This document shows positions 24,126 through 34,278 of a stretch of 64,000 nucleotides of DNA, piece after piece. The notes below the pieces were generated by a model that saw nothing but the letters and a program-made list of their open reading frames with translations, was not told where the DNA came from and made no database searches. A program made the position numbers and the translations under genes. Numbering within the stretch: the first letter of the stretch is position 1; every line of letters starts with the position of its first letter. Origin of the DNA: DASPKM01 sp036402175 (GTDB taxonomy: Bacteria > Bacteroidota > Bacteroidia > Chitinophagales > Chitinophagaceae); NCBI GenBank assembly GCA_036402175.1, contig DASWTK010000054.1, forward strand, positions 1 through 64,000, read 5' to 3'.

Positions 24126-25634
24126 ATGAAAAGGTATAGAATATTAATCGTCTGCTCCCTCATCCTGGTTGCGGTTTCATGTACGAAGCTGGAACAGAAA
24201 TGGAGGGGAGCAATTGAACAGGGACAGGACATTCCGGTTTCCGACCTGTTACGATCTGCTTACAACGGTCTGAATAACCCAATGATGGACCAGTCGAGAT
24301 TCTGGGCCGCACAGGAACACACAACCGATGAGGCTATAGGGCCCACAAGGGGTGGCGACTGGGATGACAACGGTGTATGGCGCGTATTGCATGCGCATAC
24401 ATGGAATGCCGATCATGGTTTCCTTAGAGATACATACAGGGAATTGCTGCAAGCGCAATACTCAGCTTCAAACGTATTGCAATTCAGCCCTTCTGCTACC
24501 CAGGCTGCTGAAGCACGCTTCCTGCGCGCTTTCACAATCTTCCTGGTATTGGATGGCTGGGGCCAGGTTCCTTACAGGGAAGATCTGAAAGATTTTAAGA
24601 AATTTCCTAAAACGCTTGAAGGCGCAGAAGCAGTTAGTTTTATTATTTCTGAGCTGAATGCTATTCTTGCAACGCTGCCCGATGGTCCCGCTTACGTGGC
24701 CAACAAAGATGCCGCAAGAGTATTATTGATGAAGACGCTGCTCAATAAAGGCGCATTCCTGAATAAGGCTGCTCCTACATTTGATGCGGCCGACATGAAC
24801 CAGGTGGTAACACTGGCAGATCAGATCATCAATAGTGGTAAGTATTCGCTGGCAAATAATTTCTTCGACAATTTTACATGGGATAATGATGTAAAATCAA
24901 CCGAGAACATCTTCACTTTATACAATAAAGACGGAGATCGCGGTGGCAACGTTCGTTCACGCTGGTTCCTCGGATTGCACTACAATCAGAATCCAAGCGG
25001 ATGGAATGGTTTCACAACGCTTTCTGATTTCTACGACAAGTTTGAAGCTGCAGATACACGTCGTGAGCAAAGTTATACCGGAGTTACAAATGTTTCCGGT
25101 TTGAAAGTTGGATTCCTGGTTGGACAGCAATACAATCAGAATGGTGTTGCTTTGACTGACAGAAAAAATAATCCACTGGCCTTTACACGTGAAGTGAAGC
25201 TGAAAGAAACAGGTGCTAATCTTGAGGTTACCGGTATCAGGGTAATAAAATACCCTGTTGATTATACAGGAGGCGACCAGGCAGATAACGATTACGTTGT
25301 ATTCCGCCTTGCCGATGTAATGCTGATGAAGGCTGAAGCTCAGTTGAGAGGTGCTACCGGTGGTGCTGCAAGCGCGCTCACAATCATTAACCAGATCAGG
25401 ACTAAACGCGGCGCAAGCAGTCTCGCGGGGCCGGCTACGCTGGACATTCTGCTTGATGAAAGAGGACGTGAACTGTACTGGGAAGGATGGAGAAGACAAG
25501 ACCTCATTCGCTTCGGTAAATTCCTTGGCACATGGCAGGAAAAGACAGCTTCTGATCCAAAAAATCTGCTGTTCCCGATCCCAAGCGAACAACTTGCGGT
25601 TAATCCAAACCTGAAACAGAATCCTGGATATTAA
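24126..25634 (+). CDS. SusD/RagB-family nutrient-binding lipoprotein
   Basis: A 502-aa surface lipoprotein (VAVSC, Cys19) with the SusD/RagB pattern: TPR-like helical N-terminal half (ATQAAEARFLRAFTIFLVLDGWGQVPY is typical) and a C-terminal segment LLDERGRELYWEGWRRQDLIRFGKF followed by the LFPIPSEQLAVNPNLKQNPGY ending common to the family. It starts 18 nt after susC and forms with it the lid-and-barrel import complex. It ends at a strong terminator, so the following VCBS genes have a separate transcript or depend on read-through. Confidence 0.95.
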   Translation: MKRYRILIVCSLILVAVSCTKLEQKWRGAIEQGQDIPVSDLLRSAYNGLNNPMMDQSRFWAAQEHTTDEAIGPTRGGDWDDNGVWRVLHAHTWNADHGFLRDTYRELLQAQYSASNVLQFSPSATQAAEARFLRAFTIFLVLDGWGQVPYREDLKDFKKFPKTLEGAEAVSFIISELNAILATLPDGPAYVANKDAARVLLMKTLLNKGAFLNKAAPTFDAADMNQVVTLADQIINSGKYSLANNFFDNFTWDNDVKSTENIFTLYNKDGDRGGNVRSRWFLGLHYNQNPSGWNGFTTLSDFYDKFEAADTRREQSYTGVTNVSGLKVGFLVGQQYNQNGVALTDRKNNPLAFTREVKLKETGANLEVTGIRVIKYPVDYTGGDQADNDYVVFRLADVMLMKAEAQLRGATGGAASALTIINQIRTKRGASSLAGPATLDILLDERGRELYWEGWRRQDLIRFGKFLGTWQEKTASDPKNLLFPIPSEQLAVNPNLKQNPGY

Positions 25635-25658
25635 TCAAACAGTTTAGATAAAATCAAG

Positions 25659-25686
25659 GGACTGCCGTTTGGCAGTCCTTTTTTAT
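25659..25686 (+). terminator. Intrinsic terminator after susD
   Basis: A perfect 8-bp stem GGACTGCC (25659-25666) / GGCAGTCC (25671-25678), loop GTTT, then TTTTTTATT. It separates the susCD transcript from the VCBS pair. Confidence 0.88.
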
Positions 25687-25793
25687 TAGAGGGACTTTTT
25701 AAAAACTTGCTGCTCATTCTTGCATCCAAAATAGAGCGGCCAATACTTTTGGTATTTTTTTTACATTGCTTCGTCTTATCTTGAAACCCACTA

Positions 25794-28700
25794 ATGGAAC
25801 GTGTCAGAACTTTATTCAGCCCCTGGGCGCTGGTGCTATTACTTCTTTTAACCGGTTGCAGGTCCGATAAACAGGAAGCGCCGCTGTTTGAGTTAATGGA
25901 TAAAACCGGTATCGAGTTTTCGAATAATATCCATAATACAAAAGACTTCAACATTTTCAGCTACCGCAATTTCTATAATGGCGGTGGAGTTGCTATCGGT
26001 GATATAAACAACGACGGGCTGGCCGATGTATTCTTTACCGCCAACATGAATACGAACAAACTTTATCTCAATAAAGGCAACTGGCAATTCGAAGATATTT
26101 CCGACAAGGCAGGTTTTGGTCAAAAGGAAAAGTGGAGCACCGGCGTAGTGATGGTGGACATCAACCACGATGGCTGGCTGGATATTTATGTTTGCAATGC
26201 AGGTTATGAAAATGGACGCATTCCACAGAATCAACTTTTCATCAATAACCGGAATCTGAGTTTTACTGATTCTGCAGAGGCGTATGGTTTAACCAACAAA
26301 GGTGGATACTGCACTCATGCCGCATTTTTTGATTATGATGACGATGGCGACCTTGATTGCTTTATCGTCAACAACAGCTTTATTCCGGTGAACACCCTTA
26401 ACTACGCCAATAAACGATCATTGCGTGCGAAGGATTGGCCCGTGGCTGAATTCCTAAAAGGAGGAGGTGACAAGCTGCTCAGAAATGACAACGGAAAATT
26501 TTCCGACGTAAGCGCTGCGACAGGCATTCATGGAAGCCTTATCAGCTTCGGGCTGGGCGTGACAGTCGGCGATGTTAACGGCGACCATTATCCGGACATC
26601 TATGTATCCAATGATTTTTTTGAACGCGATTACCTGTACGTCAATCAGCGCGACGGAACTTTCAGGGATGAAATGGAGGAGTGGATCAGGCATTCGAGCT
26701 TCGCTTCAATGGGAGCAGATATGGGTGATGTCAATAATGATGGCTATCCTGATATTTTTGTAACCGACATGCTTCCGGACGACGAATACAGGTTGAAGAC
26801 AACAACTTCGTTCGATAATATCGATGTATATAAATTAAAAGAACGTTCAGGGTTTTATCACCAGTTCACTCAGAACACACTTCAGTTGAATAACCGCAAT
26901 GGCAAGTTCCAGGAAATCGCGTTTTTCAGCGGTGTCGCGGGATCTGACTGGAGCTGGGGCGGACTTATGTTCGACGCGGATAATGATGGCTGGAACGATC
27001 TTTATGTGTGTAATGGAATTTATCACGATGTAACCGACCAGGACTTCATCGATTTCTTTGGCGACAACGTTATCCAACGGATGGTGCTTTCCGGAAAAAA
27101 AGAAGAGGTTGATAACGTCATTACCAAAATGCCTTCCACACCTATACCCAATAAGGCATTCAGGAATAATGGTAACCTGCATTTTACCGATGCTGGAAGC
27201 AGCTGGGGATTGGCTACTCCATCATTTTCAAACGGAGCAGCATACGGTGATCTTGACAATGACGGAGACCTGGACCTGCTGGTGAATAACGTTAATCAAA
27301 AAGCTTTCATTTACAGAAATAACAGTCGCGAGCAAGGTAATAACCACTTTATTGGCTTCCGGTTGAAGGGCCTCGGGAAAAACACGCACGCTATTGGAAG
27401 CAAGGTTGTAATTTATAAAGGTGATCAGATCATCAGCCGTGAACTTATGCCAAGTCGCGGCTTTCAATCGTCGGTGGATTATAAAATTATTATCGGCCTC
27501 GGAAACCAACCCGCGGATTCTGTTTTGATTGAGTGGCCCAATGGAGTTTCCTCCAGAATGATCAGGCCTGCACTGGACAGCACATTCCAATTGCAGCAAC
27601 CCGCGGCAAATGCGATAGCCAGATCGGCTGCAAACACAACATTGAACGAACCGTTGCTGATGTCTGTTGAGAGCAGCTTTGATAAACACGTAGAAAATGA
27701 TTACATAGATTTTTATCAGGAAAGAAACATCCCCAAAATGTTATCGGCCGAAGGCCCCTGCTCGGCGGTGGGAGATGTGAATGGCGATGGATTGGAAGAC
27801 CTGTTCATTGGAGGCGCGGCAGGCCAGCCATCTCAATTGTATCTGCAGAATGCAAATGGATTTATTAAAAAACCAATTGCTGCTTTTAATCGCTTTGCCG
27901 CATTTGAAGACGTTGCGGCGGTATTTTTTGATTGTGATAAGGATGGTGACGCTGATCTTTTCGTTGGAGCGGGAGGAAATCAGATGCAAAGAGGCAGCCC
28001 CGAACTTCAGCACCGACTTTATCTGAATGACGGGAAGGGAAATTTCGAAATAAGCCCCACAGATTTTCCTGATAATTATTTCAATGTTTCGGTAGTAGCG
28101 CCGCATGACATAGACAGTGACGGAGACATTGACCTGTTTGTAGGCGCAGGAAGTGTTCCATTGCAATACGGCCTTACGCCTGCAAGTGTTGTTTACATGA
28201 ATGACGGCAGCGGAAAGTTCACCGCAATGGCTCCTGCGCAGCTTGCAGAGATCAATGAAGCGGGAATGGTAACGCATGCCACCTGGGCAAATGTTTCGGG
28301 CGATGAAAGGAAGGAGCTGATCATAGTAGGTGAATGGATGAATCCCCGGATTTTTGCGTTCGCATCCGGCCGTTTCGAAGAAGTTAAAACCAATCTGACC
28401 GGCAAATTTGGATGGTGGCAGAGTGTAGCAGCTGCAGACGTGGATGGCGATAACGATCTTGATCTTATAATGGGCAACCTGGGAGAAAATTTTTATTTGC
28501 GCCCCGATTCATCACGTCCGGTAAAATTATGGATCAAAGATTTTGACGGAAATGGAAATCAGGACGTGATTGTTACAAGAACTGTGAACGGTAAGGACAT
28601 GCCTGTTTTTCTAAAACGGGAACTGACTGAACAGATGCCATCATTGAAGAAACAGAATCTGAAACATCACGATTACGCGAAGCGGTCGATCAATGAATTA

Positions 28701-29114
28701 TTAACTCCTGCGCAGCTTTCCGGATCGCTGGTAAAGACTTTCAATTATACTTCGTCCTGTATCGCTTTCAATGAAGGTAATGGACAGTTCAGGTTGGAAA
28801 AGCTACCTGTAAATGCGCAATTGTCTTCCGTGAACGCGATAATGACCATTGATGTGAACAAAGATGGCAAGCAGGACCTGATATTCGGCGGAAATGAATT
28901 TGGGTTTCTTCCCCAGTTCTCGAGGCTGGATGCCAGTTATGGAAACATTCTTATCAATAAGGGCAAAGGGAAATTTTCAGAACTGACACCTTCCGCATCT
29001 GGATTGGAAGTTAAAGGACAGGTGAGAGAGATCGCGTATATCAAAGGTGGCGCCAATCAATACATCATATTTCTGAGAAATAATGAAACACCAGTTATGT
29101 ACCGGTTAAAATGA
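25794..29114 (+). CDS. VCBS/FG-GAP repeat lipoprotein with ASPIC/UnbV domain (first copy)
   Basis: A 1106-aa lipoprotein (LLTGC, Cys22). About a dozen calcium-binding-like repeats of the form DxNxDGxxDxxV run through both halves, e.g. DINHDGWLDIYV, DYDDDGDLDCFI and DIDSDGDIDLFV, consistent with two beta-propellers. Between them, near residues 520-590, an ASPIC/UnbV domain reads HAIGSKVVIYKGDQIISREL to IGLGNQPADSVLIEWPNG. Such proteins are often found next to SusCD pairs in Bacteroidota, and their role is unproven; surface ligand binding is a reasonable guess. It ends in ATGA, coupling it to the next gene. Confidence 0.88.
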   Translation: MERVRTLFSPWALVLLLLLTGCRSDKQEAPLFELMDKTGIEFSNNIHNTKDFNIFSYRNFYNGGGVAIGDINNDGLADVFFTANMNTNKLYLNKGNWQFEDISDKAGFGQKEKWSTGVVMVDINHDGWLDIYVCNAGYENGRIPQNQLFINNRNLSFTDSAEAYGLTNKGGYCTHAAFFDYDDDGDLDCFIVNNSFIPVNTLNYANKRSLRAKDWPVAEFLKGGGDKLLRNDNGKFSDVSAATGIHGSLISFGLGVTVGDVNGDHYPDIYVSNDFFERDYLYVNQRDGTFRDEMEEWIRHSSFASMGADMGDVNNDGYPDIFVTDMLPDDEYRLKTTTSFDNIDVYKLKERSGFYHQFTQNTLQLNNRNGKFQEIAFFSGVAGSDWSWGGLMFDADNDGWNDLYVCNGIYHDVTDQDFIDFFGDNVIQRMVLSGKKEEVDNVITKMPSTPIPNKAFRNNGNLHFTDAGSSWGLATPSFSNGAAYGDLDNDGDLDLLVNNVNQKAFIYRNNSREQGNNHFIGFRLKGLGKNTHAIGSKVVIYKGDQIISRELMPSRGFQSSVDYKIIIGLGNQPADSVLIEWPNGVSSRMIRPALDSTFQLQQPAANAIARSAANTTLNEPLLMSVESSFDKHVENDYIDFYQERNIPKMLSAEGPCSAVGDVNGDGLEDLFIGGAAGQPSQLYLQNANGFIKKPIAAFNRFAAFEDVAAVFFDCDKDGDADLFVGAGGNQMQRGSPELQHRLYLNDGKGNFEISPTDFPDNYFNVSVVAPHDIDSDGDIDLFVGAGSVPLQYGLTPASVVYMNDGSGKFTAMAPAQLAEINEAGMVTHATWANVSGDERKELIIVGEWMNPRIFAFASGRFEEVKTNLTGKFGWWQSVAAADVDGDNDLDLIMGNLGENFYLRPDSSRPVKLWIKDFDGNGNQDVIVTRTVNGKDMPVFLKRELTEQMPSLKKQNLKHHDYAKRSINELLTPAQLSGSLVKTFNYTSSCIAFNEGNGQFRLEKLPVNAQLSSVNAIMTIDVNKDGKQDLIFGGNEFGFLPQFSRLDASYGNILINKGKGKFSELTPSASGLEVKGQVREIAYIKGGANQYIIFLRNNETPVMYRLK

Positions 29115-32100
29115 ACGTAACGATTCTCCATAGAATTTTAGTTTTATGTTTTGCCTGCCTCTGGTTCAGTTGCAAAAACAGGCAGCAGCGGGATGCTCCA
29201 TTTGAAGTACTGGATCATAAGGCAACGGGGCTCGCATTTGAAAATAAGCTGACCGCCACTCCTGATTTCAACATGTTTAAATACATGTATTTCTACAATG
29301 GCAGTGGCGTTGGAGCGGGTGATTTCAATAATGATGGATTGATCGACCTGTTTTTTTCAGCCAACCAGGAAAGGAATAGATTATATATTAATAAGGGAGA
29401 TCTTACATTCACCGATGTAACAGATCTGGCAAAGATTCCGGATGATGGCGGCTGGTCAACCGGTGTTTCGGTAGCGGATGTCAACAACGATGGATTGCTG
29501 GATATTTATGTATGCCGGGTAGGAAGGTATGAAAAGCTCATTAGCAGCAATCAATTGCTGATATGCCAGGGAATTGACAAGAATGGTATTCCGGTGTTCG
29601 CTGATAAAGCAAAAGATTACGGCCTTGATTTTTCAGGCTTCAGCACGCAGGCGGCCTTCCTGGATTATGACATGGATGGCGATCTTGACATGTACCTGAT
29701 GAATCACTCACTCCGCTTCAATGGAACATTTGCTGAAAGGAAATCATATGAAGGAACCCGCGATTCACTGGCAGGCGACAGGTTATACAGAAATGACAAT
29801 GTTTTTTTTACCGACGTAACAAAGGAAAGTGGGATCAATAGCACGGTCATTGGTTATGGGCTTGGAATATGCGTTGCAGATATTGATCTCGACGGATGGC
29901 CTGACATCTATATCGGAAATGACTTTCACGAGAACGACTACCTGTACATCAATCAGCGTAACGGAAGTTTCAGGGATGAAATAACCGAACGCACCATGCA
30001 CATCAGCCAGTTTTCCATGGGAGTAGATGTTGCCGATATCAATAATGACGCGCTGCCCGAAGTGATTTCGGTTGACATGCTTCCATACGATCCCTACATC
30101 CTCAGGCGATCACTTGGCGAGGACGCGTATGACATCTTCAATTACAAAGTCAGGTCGGGTTACCATTATCAGTATGCAAGGAACATGCTTCAGCTGAATC
30201 GCGGCAATGGCCTGTTCAGTGAGGCGGGCATGTATGCGGGAGTTCACGCGACCGACTGGTCGTGGGCGCCGCTCTGGATGGATTTTGATAATGATGGATT
30301 GAAAGACCTGTTCATCAGCAACGGGATTCCAAAAAGGTTGAATGATATTGATTACGTGAATTATGTATCCAATGATGAGATCCAGGATAAGATCCGCCTC
30401 AACAGGGTTGAAGAAAGAGATATGGCGCTTATCGATAAATTCCCGCAGATAAAACTTCCCAATAAGTTTTTCAGGAACACCGGCCAGCTTTCATTCGAAG
30501 ACATGGGAAATGTAATGCCTGGTAATCCGGACACCTATTCTAACGGCGCGGTGTATGCGGATTTTGATAATGATGGCGACCTCGATATCGTTGTGAACAA
30601 TATAGACGCTCCCGCGCTGCTGTATCGCAATACATGTTCAGAGCTCCAGAATCGTCCCGCGCTTTCGGTGAGTTTAAAGGGACCACCGGCAAACAGGAAC
30701 GCGATTGGCGCGAAATTCCTGGTGTATTCAGGCAAAGAGATCAGGACATATGAAAAATATCCCGTGCGTGGATTTCAGTCGAGCATGGAAGGTCCTGTTC
30801 ATATTGGAACCTCAGGTAAAATTGATTCCATTTTACTGATCTGGCCCGATAATTCCTGGCAGCGCGTGCAATGGAAAGCTGATTCGTTCAGAACAACTGT
30901 CAGCTATTCGAATGGTTTGCAAAAGTTCGATTACAGTAGGCTTAAAGCAGTGCCATCAGCTTTTATTGATTCATTTAGAAATGTAACAGATAAGACAAAG
31001 CTGCTGCACCTGCATGAGGAAAATCCTTTTGTGGAATTCGACAGGGAACCACTTATCCCCAGGATGGTGTCTGCCGAAGGGCCCGGACTTGCGGTGGGTG
31101 ATTTCAATAATGACAGCCTGGATGATGTATTCATCGGGTCATCAAAGGGGACAAAAAGCGCGCTTTTTTTGCAGCAAAGATCAGGGACATTTCTGCAATC
31201 GGTTCAGCCGGCGCTTGATGACGATAGCATATACGAAGACGTTGATGCCTGCTGGACAGATGTGAACAACGACGGATTAAAAGATCTTGTGGTAGCCAGC
31301 GGCGGGAATGAATATTTTGGCAACGAACCTTACTTGCTTCCCAGGGTTTATCTCAATAACGGTAATGCACAACTGACAAGGCTGGAAGGCGCTTTCGATA
31401 GCCTGCCTTTTACCGCATCCTGTGTAGAGCCTTATGATTTTAACGGAGACGGAATTATGGATCTGTTCATTGGTACAAGGGCAGTTCCGTGGGAATATGG
31501 ACAGCTTCCGGGATCTTTCCTTTTTCAAAATGATGGGAAAGGCAGGTTCAGGGATGTAACCAGATCCATTGCGCCTGACCTGGCAAGCGCGGGTTTTGTT
31601 AAGCATGCAGAATGGACTGACCTTGACAAGGATGGCGACCTTGACCTGTTGCTTGCTTTGGAATGGGATGGCATTTACGCGTACATGAATCAGAAAGGCA
31701 GGTTTGAGAAAAAGCAATTGACAAACAGAAAAGGTTGGTGGAATTTTGTATTGCCATTTGATATTGATAATGATGGTGACATTGATCTGATTGCGGGAAA
31801 TCTTGGACTGAATACCCGGCTTAAAGCATCTGAAAAGGAGCCGGTGAAATTATATTTTAACGACTTCGACAAGAATGGAAAGAGCGAGCAGATTCTTACT
31901 TATTACTTGAATGGGCAGGAAATACCGTTTGCGAACAAGTCGGAACTTGAAAGGCAGCTACCGGCTTTGAAGAAGCGGTTTCTTTATGCGGAAGACTTTG
32001 CAAAAACCAGGCTGAACGATCTGTTCACCGAAGATCAACTCAAAACATCAAAAGTTTTATCCGCTGATTATTTCTCTAACGCGGTACTCGTCAACCAGGG

Positions 32101-32437
32101 AAACCTTCAATTCACGCTGCAGGCTTTGCCCTGGGAAGCACAGCTCACACAATATAATCATGCTGTGATCATAGACGCCAATCACGATAACCTGCCCGAT
32201 TTGCTGCTGGGTGGAAATTTTTATCAGAACAATATTCAGATGGGCCGGTATGACGCTGATTATGGTTCTGTCCTGGTGAATAAAGGGAAGGGTGAATTCC
32301 GGTATCAGTCGATACCCGGACTGAATATCAAAGGACAGGTACGAAATATTCAACAAATATTTGTCGGCAAAAAGAAGGCTTACGTTTTAGTAAGGAACAA
32401 CGATAGTACCATGATCATCAGTACTGCGGGCTTCTGA
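29111..32437 (+). CDS. VCBS/FG-GAP repeat lipoprotein with ASPIC/UnbV domain (second copy)
   Basis: A 1108-aa paralogue of the preceding protein, with the same layout: lipobox (WFSC, Cys21), N-terminal repeats (DFNNDGLIDLFF, DVNNDGLLDIYV, DYDMDGDLDMYL), ASPIC/UnbV domain near 525-595 (RNAIGAKFLVYSGKEIRTYEKYP to LLIWPDNSW), and C-terminal repeats. The start ATG overlaps the upstream TGA (ATGA), so translation is coupled. The similarity in length and repeat order implies tandem duplication, but the two differ clearly along their length, so the duplication is old. They may form a heterodimer. Confidence 0.88.
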   Translation: MNVTILHRILVLCFACLWFSCKNRQQRDAPFEVLDHKATGLAFENKLTATPDFNMFKYMYFYNGSGVGAGDFNNDGLIDLFFSANQERNRLYINKGDLTFTDVTDLAKIPDDGGWSTGVSVADVNNDGLLDIYVCRVGRYEKLISSNQLLICQGIDKNGIPVFADKAKDYGLDFSGFSTQAAFLDYDMDGDLDMYLMNHSLRFNGTFAERKSYEGTRDSLAGDRLYRNDNVFFTDVTKESGINSTVIGYGLGICVADIDLDGWPDIYIGNDFHENDYLYINQRNGSFRDEITERTMHISQFSMGVDVADINNDALPEVISVDMLPYDPYILRRSLGEDAYDIFNYKVRSGYHYQYARNMLQLNRGNGLFSEAGMYAGVHATDWSWAPLWMDFDNDGLKDLFISNGIPKRLNDIDYVNYVSNDEIQDKIRLNRVEERDMALIDKFPQIKLPNKFFRNTGQLSFEDMGNVMPGNPDTYSNGAVYADFDNDGDLDIVVNNIDAPALLYRNTCSELQNRPALSVSLKGPPANRNAIGAKFLVYSGKEIRTYEKYPVRGFQSSMEGPVHIGTSGKIDSILLIWPDNSWQRVQWKADSFRTTVSYSNGLQKFDYSRLKAVPSAFIDSFRNVTDKTKLLHLHEENPFVEFDREPLIPRMVSAEGPGLAVGDFNNDSLDDVFIGSSKGTKSALFLQQRSGTFLQSVQPALDDDSIYEDVDACWTDVNNDGLKDLVVASGGNEYFGNEPYLLPRVYLNNGNAQLTRLEGAFDSLPFTASCVEPYDFNGDGIMDLFIGTRAVPWEYGQLPGSFLFQNDGKGRFRDVTRSIAPDLASAGFVKHAEWTDLDKDGDLDLLLALEWDGIYAYMNQKGRFEKKQLTNRKGWWNFVLPFDIDNDGDIDLIAGNLGLNTRLKASEKEPVKLYFNDFDKNGKSEQILTYYLNGQEIPFANKSELERQLPALKKRFLYAEDFAKTRLNDLFTEDQLKTSKVLSADYFSNAVLVNQGNLQFTLQALPWEAQLTQYNHAVIIDANHDNLPDLLLGGNFYQNNIQMGRYDADYGSVLVNKGKGEFRYQSIPGLNIKGQVRNIQQIFVGKKKAYVLVRNNDSTMIISTAGF

Positions 32438-32452
32438 ATTTTCGCGGTAAGA

Positions 32453-33373
32453 TCATAAGATGGGATAATATATCCTTGTGATCCATTTTGAAGTATCTCT
32501 TTCATTAATCCTGTCTGTGATCAAAGAGAAAAAAGGTATTGCGGGCGCTGACTTTTTGTAATCGTTTGCGAATAATTCCATTTGCCTGAACGCTTCATTC
32601 ACTGTTTCCGGGCCACCTTTTACTTCGGCCACGAGGATCTTGCCGGGGACCATTCTTTTCAGCGCCACCTCATTCTTATCCTGTACGGGAACATTCAAAG
32701 GAATGGCCACCATCACTTCATAGCGGTTGTCCAGCGACTGAACATTCAGCATCGGAGGATTTGTGGGTATCGCCTTGTTGTTTTTAATAAAATCATTCAA
32801 CTTATTGACGAGTGAGTATATCTCGGATGTTGCAGGATAATGATCATAGGTTGCACGCGTAGTTACCAGCAGTGTATCCTGAACCTGTTGCTGTGTAATG
32901 GTCATTCCATAAACATTTTCCTGCTTCTCCATGAATGATTGAAGCTGATCCATCAGACCGCGCAGAGCGCTTCTTACTTTTTTTGAATGGTTATAGTCAT
33001 TAATTCGCCGGAAGGGATTGGATGAACTATTGATTGAACATTTCCACGTAAGTAAAGTTGAATCTTTGGAAGATGGCAGGATCGTTAGCACGCTGGGTAT
33101 TTTAGTGTCGTTGTACTCCAGCATTACGCTTTTTACGGTAAGGTCGGGATTTACCAGCGTAAATTTTATGTCCTTATAGCTGAGGGGGTTTGATCCATTC
33201 TCCGGCCACCATTTGTTCCATGCTGCCTGTTGGGTAAGAAATCTTTCGGTAGCGTTGGAAGGGCTCGCGATCTTTTTAGATTCGAGGATATCGATCTGTC
33301 GGGGGACAAAGAGATAAATGCAGGCGATGAATAAAACCGCGACGATAACAATGCCGGTCAATACTTTTTTCAT
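32453..33373 (-). CDS. Membrane-anchored protein with SRPBCC-like and GyrI-like effector-binding domains
   Basis: A 306-aa protein with one N-terminal membrane segment (residues 4-23), a polyketide-cyclase-like region (about 40-150; AAWNKWWPENG) and a C-terminal GyrI/AraC-effector-binding-like domain (about 155-306; MVAIPLNVPV and GKILVAEVKGGPETVNEAFRQMELF). The C-terminal fold binds small molecules in regulators, but no DNA-binding domain is present, so its role is unclear. It is convergent with the second VCBS gene, 15 nt apart, and starts 14 nt after the HD-domain gene on the same strand. Confidence 0.7.
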   Translation of the reverse strand: MKKVLTGIVIVAVLFIACIYLFVPRQIDILESKKIASPSNATERFLTQQAAWNKWWPENGSNPLSYKDIKFTLVNPDLTVKSVMLEYNDTKIPSVLTILPSSKDSTLLTWKCSINSSSNPFRRINDYNHSKKVRSALRGLMDQLQSFMEKQENVYGMTITQQQVQDTLLVTTRATYDHYPATSEIYSLVNKLNDFIKNNKAIPTNPPMLNVQSLDNRYEVMVAIPLNVPVQDKNEVALKRMVPGKILVAEVKGGPETVNEAFRQMELFANDYKKSAPAIPFFSLITDRINERDTSKWITRIYYPIL

Positions 33374-33387
33374 TCTTCAGATACTGT

Positions 33388-33987
33388 TTAGCTGATGTTT
33401 TTCTGGTGCGTGATAATAAAATCGATGATCTCTTCCAGCGGGATGCTGATCCTGGAAAGCGCATCGGTTATATCATCGCGGTTAACCTGTGCGGCAAAGG
33501 AAGGTGTTTTTAATTTTTTCAGAACACTCTTTACGTCCATGCCATCGTAACGGGTTGGCCGTATCAGAGCCGAAGCGTGCACAAACCCTGATAGCTCATC
33601 AAAAACATAGATCATTTTGTCCATCGTATTGTTTGGCTCTACACCAAAATAACGGGGTCCGTGAGAAGCAATGCAGTGAATAACTTCGGGATCAATATTT
33701 CTTCGCTCAAGTTCTTCAATAATAATGCGGCAATGATCATCGGGATGTTTTTCCCAGTCGGCATCGTGCAGCAGGCCGGCAAGTTCCCACTTCAAAGCGG
33801 TTTGCTCATCGGCCATTTCCTTTTCTATGGCCCATGCTCTCATAACGGCTGCCACCTGTTTCATATGCAGCCTTAGCCGTTCATTCGGCACCCAGTCGTT
33901 CAGCAGCTGATGGGCTTCTTCTATCGGCATCAGCCGGCCAGTGTTTGCCGGATCGCCAAAGCTTGTTCTGTTCAGGGGGTGTGTCAT
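33388..33987 (-). CDS. HD-domain phosphohydrolase-like protein
   Basis: A 199-aa protein with an HD-type metal site: His41 in LRLHMKQV, the HD pair in LAGLLHDADWEKHPDDH (near 70-85), and a later His in IHCIASHGPRYFG plus Asp in VFDELSGFV. This is the layout of small HDIG-related phosphohydrolases (HDIG domain), which act on nucleotides or related phosphoesters. The substrate cannot be assigned. It is the first gene of a two-gene minus-strand unit with the membrane protein at 32453. Confidence 0.82.
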   Translation of the reverse strand: MTHPLNRTSFGDPANTGRLMPIEEAHQLLNDWVPNERLRLHMKQVAAVMRAWAIEKEMADEQTALKWELAGLLHDADWEKHPDDHCRIIIEELERRNIDPEVIHCIASHGPRYFGVEPNNTMDKMIYVFDELSGFVHASALIRPTRYDGMDVKSVLKKLKTPSFAAQVNRDDITDALSRISIPLEEIIDFIITHQKNIS

Positions 33988-34166
33988 GGCAGCGTTTGAT
34001 GAAATTCAGGGCTGCAATTTATATTCTTTGATCAAAGCACCGGCTTCAATCATGATCATTTGACAAATTATGGAGGTATAAGAGCACGCTATTTTTAAAA
34101 CGAATCAAAATATTTATTGAAAATCAGTATATTACAAAGGTTCGATAAAAAATTCTTTCTGTTTTT

Positions 34167-34199
34167 CTTGGCGATGCATACTGGTTTCCCCTACCTTTG
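34167..34199 (+). promoter_or_regulatory. Promoter of the rplM operon
   Basis: -33 CTTG (34167-34170), 21-nt spacer, -7 TACCTTTG (34192-34199), an exact TAnnTTTG. The predicted leader to the rplM ATG is about 75 nt. Confidence 0.65.
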
Positions 34200-34220
34200 C
34201 GCTCCATTTATTAAATGCCT

Positions 34221-34243
34221 GACCGGGATGGCGGCGGGCGGTC
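34221..34243 (+). promoter_or_regulatory. GC-rich hairpin in the rplM leader
   Basis: GACCG (34221-34225) pairs with CGGTC (34239-34243) around a G-rich loop. It is much more GC-rich than its surroundings. L13 represses its own operon through the leader in E. coli, so this is a candidate autoregulatory site; the link here is inference. Confidence 0.35.
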
Positions 34244-34278
34244 TGCGAAGGCGGATCAAACATAAAAAAGATAGAACA

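Noticed and set aside
34117..34278. 54-residue N-terminal extension of L13 in the same frame
   Set aside because: It overlaps an exact promoter and is not conserved in L13; the MSKLHF start fits the family.
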